A stretch of 5,653 nt of DNA, from the NCBI GenBank assembly GCA_013695405.1, contig JACDAO010000681.1, positions 1 to 5,653 of the forward strand, in the 5' to 3' direction. This document shows positions 1-5,653 of this stretch, one piece after another; position 1 is the stretch's first letter; the number at the start of each line of letters is the position of its first letter. The notes below the pieces were generated by a model. The model had not been told where the DNA came from and did not search any database. It saw only the letters and a list, made by a program, of their open reading frames with translations. Made by a program: the position numbers and the translations under genes. Origin of the DNA: Acidobacteriota bacterium. GTDB lineage: Bacteria; Acidobacteriota; Vicinamibacteria; Vicinamibacterales; Vicinamibacteraceae.

Positions 1-1877
1 GTATGCGCCCATCGCACCAGGGTCACGAGCCCCCAGAGTTTGAAGGCGTGATTGGCGCGCCCGGCGATGTGCTGGTCAACCAGTTGCTGCACCGCGCCTG
101 GCCGAAGTTCCGGCAGCACGCGCAGGGCCTCGGGCGACAGGCTCTCGCGCAACAGCGGCTGCAGCGGTCCGCGGAACCATGCCGCCAGCGGCGCGTGGAA
201 GCCGGCCTTCCTGCGACTGACGATCGGGTCCGGCACCAGGCCACGCATCGCGTCCTTGAAGATGACCTTGGTGTCCAGGCCCGACAGCTTCCAGGCCGGT
301 GGGATTCGCGCGCCCAGCTCGACCAGGCGGTAGTCCAACCAGGGCGTCCGCGCTTCGAGGCCAAACGCCATCGTCATGCGGTCCACCTTGGGCAGGATCG
401 AGTCGGCGAGAAAGGTCTTGAGGTCGACATGGAAGCAGCGATCGAGCAGATCCTCGGTGCCAGACGCGCGCGCGGCAGCCAGGAATGGCGACTCCGGCGC
501 CTGGTCGCGGGTCGCCTCGGCGTGCACGTCCGGCTGCAGCAGACGGGCGCGTTGGTCGGCCGACGCGATGGTACGCCAGCTGTAGTGCGCGATGTCGCGC
601 GACTCGCCGGCCCCCGCGACAAACTGCCGCAGCGCGTAGTCCGCGCTCATCTTGCCGGTCGACGCCGGTAGCGCGTCGACGATCGGGATGATCAGGCGCT
701 CGCGCAGCCAGCGCGGCAGGCTGCGCCAGACCCGTGCCAGCCGATCGGCCTGGTAGACGCTGTAGCCGCCGAAGACCTCGTCACCGCCGTCGCCGGACAG
801 CACGACGGTGACGTGCTCGCGGGTCGCTCTGGCAAGCATGTACATCGGCACCATCGAGATGTCGGCCACCGGCGCATCGGCGTGCCAGACGATGCGGTCG
901 AGGGTCGCCGGCACGTCGGCCGCCCGGCACACCACCTCGTGATGCTGCAGGTCGTAGGTGCGAGCGACCAGCGCGGCGTAGGGCCCCTCGTCGAATGACG
1001 TCTCGTCGAAGCGGACGCTGAAGGTGTGCAGGGGCCCGGCATGGCGCGGCCGCATGAAGTGGACGATCGCCGACGAGTCCAGCCCGCCACTGAGGAAGGC
1101 GCCGAGCGGCACGTCCGAGACCAGCCGCAGCCGCACCGCGTCGTCGCACAGGGTGCGGATCCGCTCGACCGTCTCAGCGCGGTCGGTCAGGCGATCGACT
1201 CCGAAGCGCACGTCCCAGTACGGCTCGAGGGCATGCCCGTTCGCGGTCGCCGACAGGATGTGACCGGGCGGCAGTTGCTGGATCTCCCGCCAGATGGTGC
1301 GGGGCCCGGGCACGTAGTTCAACGCCAGGAAGGCGTCGAGCGCGACCGGGTCGAGGGTGCGGGTCATGCCCGGCACCGCCAGCAGCGCCTTGATCTCGGA
1401 GCCGAAGATCAGGCGGCCCGCCTGCCAGGCGTAGTACAGCGGCTTGACCCCGAGCCGGTCGCGCACCAACCACAGCCGGCGGTCACGCGCCTGCCAGACC
1501 GCAAAGGCGAACATGCCGTTGAAGCGGGTCACCGCCTGCGCGCCCCACTCCTCCCACGCGTGCGCGATCACCTCCGTGTCGGTGCGAGAACGGAACTGGT
1601 GGCCGCGCCCGATCAACTCGTCCCTGATCTCCGCGAAGTTGTAGATCTCGCCGTTGTAGCAGACCTGGATGCCGTCGTCCTCGGAGCCGATCGGTTGTCG
1701 TCCCGCAGCCGACACATCGATGACGCTGAGACGACGATGCGCCAGGCCGAGCCCGGCGTCGGTCCAGAAGCCGTCAGCATCCGGGCCGCGATGCCGGAGC
1801 GCGGCGGCCATGGCAGTCAGCGACGCCTGCTCGACCGGTGCGTCACGACGATCCCACACGCCTGCGATGCCGCACAC
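1..1877 (-). CDS. asnB: Asparagine synthase (glutamine-hydrolysing) type amidotransferase, C-terminus cut by window edge
   Basis: This gene probably makes asparagine from aspartate, glutamine and ATP in the cytoplasm, or amidates a related carboxylate. I read 625 codons without a stop. The start is a GTG at 1877 because it puts Cys at residue 2 (MCGIAGVWD), the nucleophile exposed after Met removal in class II glutamine amidotransferases. The glutaminase domain spans about residues 2-200, with RHRGPD (28-33), LAHRRLSVID (45-54), CYNGEIYNF (73-81) and RTDTEVI (98-104). The synthetase domain follows, with the PP-loop SGGLDSSA (263-270), SGDGGDEVFGGY (361-372), LPKVDRMTM (495-503) and EARTPWLD (508-515). 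All key residues are present. Known homologues of this type are roughly 600-650 residues, so only a short tail should be missing. No good Shine-Dalgarno lies close to the GTG; a GGAGAG lies about 15 bases upstream. It is divergent from the receptor gene. Several subfamilies act in cell-surface polysaccharide clusters rather than asparagine supply, so the exact substrate and the symbol are less certain than the family. Confidence 0.93.
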   Translation of the reverse strand, partial: MCGIAGVWDRRDAPVEQASLTAMAAALRHRGPDADGFWTDAGLGLAHRRLSVIDVSAAGRQPIGSEDDGIQVCYNGEIYNFAEIRDELIGRGHQFRSRTDTEVIAHAWEEWGAQAVTRFNGMFAFAVWQARDRRLWLVRDRLGVKPLYYAWQAGRLIFGSEIKALLAVPGMTRTLDPVALDAFLALNYVPGPRTIWREIQQLPPGHILSATANGHALEPYWDVRFGVDRLTDRAETVERIRTLCDDAVRLRLVSDVPLGAFLSGGLDSSAIVHFMRPRHAGPLHTFSVRFDETSFDEGPYAALVARTYDLQHHEVVCRAADVPATLDRIVWHADAPVADISMVPMYMLARATREHVTVVLSGDGGDEVFGGYSVYQADRLARVWRSLPRWLRERLIIPIVDALPASTGKMSADYALRQFVAGAGESRDIAHYSWRTIASADQRARLLQPDVHAEATRDQAPESPFLAAARASGTEDLLDRCFHVDLKTFLADSILPKVDRMTMAFGLEARTPWLDYRLVELGARIPPAWKLSGLDTKVIFKDAMRGLVPDPIVSRRKAGFHAPLAAWFRGPLQPLLRESLSPEALRVLPELRPGAVQQLVDQHIAGRANHAFKLWGLVTLVRWAH

Positions 1878-1929
1878 CGTGACTGCTCGCGCTCTCCGTT
1901 TCGCCGTCCATTCGGCGGGGTGATGGTAT

Positions 1930-1943
1930 CAGAGCGATCTCTG
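1930..1943. repeat. Short perfect inverted repeat (5-base arms, 4-base loop)
   Basis: The arms CAGAG and CTCTG flank the spacer CGAT. It lies 53-66 bases upstream of the amidotransferase GTG, next to the weak minus-strand -10 candidate, a position suitable for an operator. An element this short can arise by chance, so its function is speculative. Confidence 0.25.
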
Positions 1944-1962
1944 CCCTGCCGGCGGCGGTTTT

Positions 1963-1970
1963 AACGCGTT
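1963..1970. repeat. 8-base palindrome AACGCGTT in the divergent region
   Basis: AACGCGTT is self-complementary and sits in the AT-richest part of the intergenic region, after a TTTT run and before GGAAA. It could be half or core of a regulator site serving the receptor operon, 107 bases upstream of the receptor ATG. Length and context are too limited to name a regulator. Confidence 0.2.
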
Positions 1971-2066
1971 GGAAACAGCCCCGTGCACCGCGGGTCACAC
2001 CGGGTCCCTACGCTCGGTGGTCGGAGGGGCGCGTCGCGCACCTGCCCGAGTTCCCCTTACCCGTTC

Positions 2067-2071
2067 GAGGA
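2067..2071 (+). promoter_or_regulatory. Ribosome binding site of the receptor gene (GAGGA)
   Basis: GAGGA ends five bases before the ATG at 2077. It decides the start: the frame stays open upstream to a TTG at 1969, but that codon has no ribosome binding site, and the added 36 residues are Arg-rich and would bury the signal peptide. Confidence 0.75.
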
Positions 2072-2076
2072 TTCCC

Positions 2077-4854
2077 ATGACCTTGCGTCACCTGGCCTGG
2101 TCGGTCTGGCTTACCAGCTTCCCGCTGACGGTTGCGATCGGCGGACTCTCGCCAATGCCTGCGCACGCGCAAGCCGCGAAGGTCCGTGTCACCGGCCGTG
2201 TGCTGGATCAACAGAACACCGTGCCTCTGCCAGGCGTTCCGGTAGAAGTGGTCGGGACGACCGAGGTGGTCTACACCGATGTGGATGGGCGATATGCGCT
2301 CGACCTCGCGTCCGGCGAGCATCAGCTGAAGGTATCGCTCGGTGGCTACCAGGACCGGACCATCCGCGTCACAGCCGCACCTGGCGAACCGGTGACCGCC
2401 GATGTCGGTCTCGCCATGGCGGGCTTTGCCGAAGAGGTGACGGTGCAGGCCGACGTGACCGACGCCAATTCGTCCACTGCCGAGGCGCAACTGCTCGAGC
2501 GCAAACGCTCGGCGATGGTGTCGGACAACATCGGCGCGTCGGAGATGCGCGCCAACAACGACAACAGCGCGGCCTCCGGCATGCAGCGGGTGACCGGCAT
2601 CTCGGTGGTCGGCGACGGCTACGTGTTCGTCCGCGGGCTCGGCGAACGCTACAGCAGCACCACGCTTGGCGGCGTGTCGCTGCCGACGACCGAGCCCGAG
2701 CGGCGCGTCGTTCCGCTGGATCTCTTCCCAGCCGGCCTGATCGACAACGTCAAGGTGGCCAAGACCTATTCGCCTGACCAGAGCGCAGAGTTCGCCGGGG
2801 GCCTGGTGCAGATTGAAGCTCTGAAGTTCCCATCGCGCCCGGTGCTGGATGTGTCGGTGGGCTTCGGCTTCAATGACCAGACCACGGGCGAGAGCATCCT
2901 CGGCTATCGCGGTGGCAGCAGCGACTACTGGGGTCTGGGGATTGGCGCCCGCGAGCTGCCGAGCGCCATCCCCAACGCCCGCGTCATCCGCGGCGCTGGC
3001 CGTTTCACGCCCGATGTCGGCTTCACCCAGGCGCAGCTCGAGACCCTGGGTGAGACGTTCGACAACAACTGGTCGCTCGAACAGCGAAACGGCGATCCGA
3101 ACCAGAACTTCGGCATGGTCTTCGGCAACCGGTTCGGCAAGCTGGGCGTGGTGGCGAGCCTGTCGCAGAACTACCGGGAGCAGTACAACACCGACAACCA
3201 GATCACGTACGTGGTCGGGCAGAACAACCAGCTCGAGAACTTCGTGGACTACGACTTCGAGTACGCCACCAGGCGTTCCACGACCGGCGCGGTGGGCAAC
3301 GTGTCGTACCAGTTCACGCCGACCCAGCGGGTGTCGTTCGAGAACTTCCTGACGCACAGCGGCAAGGATGAAGCGCGGTTCTACTCCGGCTTCAATGGCG
3401 AGGCGGCACGGTTCCAGCGCGCCACGCGCCTGTTCTGGATCGAGGAGAACATCCTCACCAACAGCCTGACCGGCGACCACTTCTTCGCGGCACTGGGTAA
3501 CAGCCGTGTCGATTGGCGCGTGGGGTACGGGCGCGCCGATCGTGACGAACCCGATCTGCGCGAGACCATCTACCAGGCGATCAGCAACCGGTTCGAGTTC
3601 GCCGACCTGTCGCAGAGCGGGTTCCGGATGTTCAACACGCTGGACGACACCACCGTGGACGGCGGCGTCAACTGGTCCATTCTCAGCAACGCCGGCGGAC
3701 GACCCGTGCAGTTCAAGGTCGGCGCCTCGTATCTGGAGCGCGAACGCGACTTCTCGTCGCGTCGGTTTCGCTTCGTGCCGCTCAACCTCACGGGGCTGGA
3801 CCTGACGGCCCCTCCGGAAGTCCTCCTGTCGGCCAGCAACATCAGCCCCAGTCGATTCGAACTGAAGGAAGAGACACGCGCCACCGACTTCTACGATGCC
3901 GCGCAGACCATCGCCGCCGGTTACGGCATGGTGGACGTGGCGTTCACGCCGCGCGTGCGGTTCATCGGCGGTGTGCGCGTGGAGCAGTTCCAGCAGGAGG
4001 TCAACACGCGTGACTTGTTCAGCCTGTCGTTCGCCCCGGAGGTGATCCAGGCCCGCCTCGACCAGACCAACCTGTTCCCCTCGGCCAATCTGGTCTACGC
4101 GGTGACGCCGGCCGCAAACCTTCGCATCGGGTTCAGCCAGACCGCCAACCGCCCGGAGTTCCGGGAACTGGCGCCGTTCGAGTTCACCGACGTGGTCGGT
4201 GGCCGGGCCTCGGTCGGCAACCCGGAGCTCGAACAGGCGCTGATCCGCAACGTGGACGTGCGCTACGAGGTGTTCCCCCGCGCCGAAGAGGTGTTGGCCG
4301 TGAGTTTTTTCTACAAGAACTTCGACTCGCCGATCGAGCGCATCCTCGAGCCCACCGCCAACATCCGCACCTCGTACACCAACGCTGACGGCGCGCGCAA
4401 CATCGGCATCGAGCTCGAAGCACGCAAGCGGCTCACAGAGTGGTTCTTCGTGGGCGGCAACTACTCGTTCATCGACTCGAGCGTGACGCTCAGCCCGCAG
4501 GCCGCACAGGTGCAGACCTCGCTCGAACGCGCGTTGGCCGGTCAGTCCCGCAACCTCGCCAACCTGATGGCCGAAGTGCGCATCGGTGCGTCGTCCAGCG
4601 CGCGCGTGCTCTACAACTTCGTCGGCGAGCGCATCACCGACGTGGGCGCGTCTGGCCTTCCGGACATCAGCCAGGTCGGCCGCAACCAGCTGGACCTGGT
4701 GTACTCGCAGCGCCTCTTCCAAAAACTCACGCTGCGCCTGAGCGCCGACAACCTCACCAACGACGCGTACGAGTTCACGCAGGGCGACCTGCGTCAGCGC
4801 TACTTCGAACTCGGCCGAACGTTCTCGGTGACCTTCGGCTTCACGGCCTTTTGA
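2077..4854 (+). CDS. TonB-dependent outer-membrane receptor with N-terminal carboxypeptidase-regulatory-like domain
   Basis: This is a 925-residue outer-membrane active-transport receptor, powered through TonB-ExbBD; its ligand is unknown. Residues 1-31 form a signal peptide with a hydrophobic stretch and likely cleavage after AHA, before QAA. Residues about 36-115 are a carboxypeptidase-regulatory-like beta-sandwich (VTGRVLD, LPGVPVEVVG, TDVDGRYAL, GGYQDRTIRV). EEVTVQAD at 119-126 is a good TonB box. The plug covers about 140-250 and shows MQRVTGISV (169-177), YVFVRGLGERY (182-192), EPERRVVPLDLFP (206-218) and FAGGLVQIE (239-247). The remaining 670 residues form the barrel, with NRPEFRELAPFEF (691-703) and GNPELEQ (714-720), and end in an aromatic residue (GFTAF), as outer-membrane barrels do. 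The ATG was chosen because of the GAGGA site. There is no STN signalling domain, so control through a transmembrane anti-sigma partner is not suggested. The plug and barrel motifs match a receptor subgroup also common in Bacteroidota and alphaproteobacteria. The downstream gene follows after eight bases. Family certain; substrate not assignable. Confidence 0.95.
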   Translation: MTLRHLAWSVWLTSFPLTVAIGGLSPMPAHAQAAKVRVTGRVLDQQNTVPLPGVPVEVVGTTEVVYTDVDGRYALDLASGEHQLKVSLGGYQDRTIRVTAAPGEPVTADVGLAMAGFAEEVTVQADVTDANSSTAEAQLLERKRSAMVSDNIGASEMRANNDNSAASGMQRVTGISVVGDGYVFVRGLGERYSSTTLGGVSLPTTEPERRVVPLDLFPAGLIDNVKVAKTYSPDQSAEFAGGLVQIEALKFPSRPVLDVSVGFGFNDQTTGESILGYRGGSSDYWGLGIGARELPSAIPNARVIRGAGRFTPDVGFTQAQLETLGETFDNNWSLEQRNGDPNQNFGMVFGNRFGKLGVVASLSQNYREQYNTDNQITYVVGQNNQLENFVDYDFEYATRRSTTGAVGNVSYQFTPTQRVSFENFLTHSGKDEARFYSGFNGEAARFQRATRLFWIEENILTNSLTGDHFFAALGNSRVDWRVGYGRADRDEPDLRETIYQAISNRFEFADLSQSGFRMFNTLDDTTVDGGVNWSILSNAGGRPVQFKVGASYLERERDFSSRRFRFVPLNLTGLDLTAPPEVLLSASNISPSRFELKEETRATDFYDAAQTIAAGYGMVDVAFTPRVRFIGGVRVEQFQQEVNTRDLFSLSFAPEVIQARLDQTNLFPSANLVYAVTPAANLRIGFSQTANRPEFRELAPFEFTDVVGGRASVGNPELEQALIRNVDVRYEVFPRAEEVLAVSFFYKNFDSPIERILEPTANIRTSYTNADGARNIGIELEARKRLTEWFFVGGNYSFIDSSVTLSPQAAQVQTSLERALAGQSRNLANLMAEVRIGASSSARVLYNFVGERITDVGASGLPDISQVGRNQLDLVYSQRLFQKLTLRLSADNLTNDAYEFTQGDLRQRYFELGRTFSVTFGFTAF

Positions 4855-4858
4855 GGAG
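4854..4858 (+). promoter_or_regulatory. Ribosome binding site of the downstream secreted-protein gene (AGGAG), overlapping the receptor stop
   Basis: AGGAG begins on the last base of the receptor TGA and ends four bases before the ATG at 4863. Ribosomes finishing the receptor would cover this site, which favours translational coupling and a fixed ratio of the two proteins. Confidence 0.8.
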
Positions 4859-4862
4859 AATC

Positions 4863-5653
4863 ATGAATAGAACACTTCGCGCGGTGACTCTCAGCCTTGC
4901 CAGCGGACTGCTGGCGCTGACCCAGTCCACCGCCTTGCTGCACGCACAACAGGTCCTCGGCCCGGCATATACGGTGCCCGGTGTCGACAGGCCGATTCGC
5001 ATCATCCAGGGCCGGCTGACCACGACACTGAACCTGACCAACGACCACTACTATGTGCTGCGCGGCGCGGTCTTCGTCGAGAGCGGCGGGGTGCTCAACA
5101 TCCAGGCGGGCACCAGCGTCGCGGGCGAGCTCGCCACCTTGGGCACACTGATCGTCTCCCGTGGCGGCCGGATCAACGCCACGGGCACGGCCACCCAGCC
5201 CGTCGTGTTCACCTCGGATCAAGCCGTCGGGAACCGCAACCGCGGTGACTGGGGCGGACTCATCATCAACGGCCGCGCGCCGCTCAACGTGCCTGGTGGT
5301 GTGGCCTTCGGCGAAGGCGACACGGGCGAGTACGGCGGCACCGACCCGAACGACAACAGCGGCATTCTGCGGTACGTGCGCGTCGAGTTCGCGGGCATCG
5401 AGTTCAGCCCGGACAACGAGTTGAACGGGATCGCCTTTCAGGGCGTGGGTCGCGGCACCAGCGTGGACTACGTGCACGTGAAGATGAACCGCGACGACGG
5501 CGTCGAGTTCTTCGGCGGCACCGTCGATGCCCGGCACGTCGTCTTGACGGGAATCCGCGACGACAACCTGGACTGGACATTCGGCTGGACGGGCCGTGTG
5601 CAGTACCTGGTGGCGCAGCAGCGCGGCGACGACGCCGACCACGGCATCGAGGC
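4863..5653 (+). CDS. Secreted beta-helix-like protein paired with the TonB receptor, C-terminus cut by window edge
   Basis: The first 263 residues are open to the right edge. Residues 1-28 look like a Sec signal peptide (MNRT, then a hydrophobic run, ending LLHA before QQ). There is no lipobox Cys, so the product is probably soluble or surface-exposed rather than a lipoprotein. Residues about 63-118 follow the usual opening of right-handed beta-helix proteins: YYVLRGAVFVESGGVLNI, then QAGTSVAG, LGTLIVSRGGRINATGTA and PVVFTS. Next come GDWGGLIINGRAP (128-140), an acidic Gly/Asp segment GEGDTGEYGGTDPNDNSG (150-167), LRYVRVEFAG (169-178), MNRDDGVEFFGGTVDARHV (208-226), DDNLDWTFGWTGRVQYLV (233-250) and GDDADHGIE (255-263). 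I recognise the pattern as a conserved secreted family often found beside TonB receptors of this type, but I know no established function. The tight operon suggests a role with the receptor, perhaps ligand capture or surface assembly. Whether it carries a C-terminal sorting or anchoring domain lies outside the window. Confidence 0.88.
   Translation, partial: MNRTLRAVTLSLASGLLALTQSTALLHAQQVLGPAYTVPGVDRPIRIIQGRLTTTLNLTNDHYYVLRGAVFVESGGVLNIQAGTSVAGELATLGTLIVSRGGRINATGTATQPVVFTSDQAVGNRNRGDWGGLIINGRAPLNVPGGVAFGEGDTGEYGGTDPNDNSGILRYVRVEFAGIEFSPDNELNGIAFQGVGRGTSVDYVHVKMNRDDGVEFFGGTVDARHVVLTGIRDDNLDWTFGWTGRVQYLVAQQRGDDADHGIE

Larger units (their letters stand above)
1878..2076. promoter_or_regulatory. 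Divergent intergenic region between the amidotransferase and receptor genes
   Basis: This 199-base stretch separates two divergent starts, so it should hold promoters for both, although none is convincing by eye. On the minus strand a TGATACCAT (TACCAT at 1928-1923, with an extended TG) is a weak -10 candidate about 46 bases upstream of the GTG, and it has no recognisable -35. On the plus strand TTGGAA at 1969-1974 resembles a -35 box, but no -10 follows at normal spacing. The region includes an AT-richer patch (about 1958-1977) and two short symmetric elements listed separately. Direct repeats of the form CACCG-GGTC occur around 1985-2010. The region's role is inferred from gene layout; the individual promoter elements are guesses. 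Confidence 0.5.

Noticed and set aside
1026..1964. A 312-residue plus-strand open frame, and another at 3-671
   Set aside because: Both lie opposite the amidotransferase gene, whose catalytic motifs are intact in the minus frame. Their products show no recognisable domain and have the composition of mirror-frame translations.
2027..2040. GCGCGTCGCGC symmetric run upstream of the receptor
   Set aside because: It has only a one-base centre and is made of CG dinucleotides, which are common by chance at this GC content; no U-tract follows, so it is not a terminator.
1969..2076. N-terminal extension of the receptor to a TTG codon
   Set aside because: There is no ribosome binding site before the TTG. 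The extra 36 residues are Arg-rich and would displace the signal peptide, and the ATG at 2077 has a well-spaced GAGGA.
4304..4310. T-run (six T) inside the receptor gene as a possible slippage or frameshift site
   Set aside because: The frame reads through normally (V-S-F-F-Y) with conserved barrel sequence on both sides, so there is no sign of a frameshift.
2008..4722. A 904-residue open frame on the minus strand, antisense to the receptor gene
   Set aside because: The receptor on the plus strand has clear domain motifs across the same stretch. The antisense product is a low-complexity His/Arg/Val/Glu-rich translation, expected when G/C-ending codons suppress stops on the complementary strand.
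4800..5642. A 280-residue minus-strand open frame opposite the third gene
   Set aside because: The plus frame has a ribosome binding site, signal peptide and beta-helix-type motifs across the same bases; the minus product is a shadow.

Overview
The window is GC-rich DNA with the strong G/C third-position bias of a high-GC bacterium. Three protein genes account for nearly all of it. A large TonB-dependent receptor carrying an N-terminal carboxypeptidase-regulatory-like domain, an EEVTV-type TonB box and AGGAG-like ribosome binding sites would fit an Acidobacteriota (Vicinamibacteria-like) or another high-GC Gram-negative lineage. That assignment is an inference from style, not proof. An outer-membrane receptor does require a Gram-negative cell envelope.

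Layout. Positions 1-1877 (minus strand) hold a nearly complete glutamine-hydrolysing asparagine synthase-type amidotransferase. It has an N-terminal Cys nucleophile and both ATP-binding signatures, and its extreme C-terminus runs off the left edge. Positions 1878-2076 are a 199-base divergent intergenic region that must hold the start signals for both directions; it contains a short hairpin and an 8-base palindrome. Positions 2077-4854 (plus strand) hold a complete 925-residue TonB-dependent receptor with signal peptide, regulatory-like domain, TonB box, plug and beta-barrel. Positions 4863-5653 (plus strand) hold the first 263 residues of a secreted protein that looks like a beta-helix. It starts eight bases after the receptor stop, with its ribosome binding site overlapping that stop codon, and it runs off the right edge.

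How the genes may work together. The receptor and the downstream secreted protein form a tight operon and are probably translationally coupled. A reasonable inference is that the exported protein is a surface or periplasmic partner of the receptor, but the ligand cannot be read from the sequence. The divergent amidotransferase may be functionally unrelated. I see no RNA genes, mobile elements, CRISPR arrays or clear terminators. No wholly new system is evident; the receptor and partner pair is the part most worth following.
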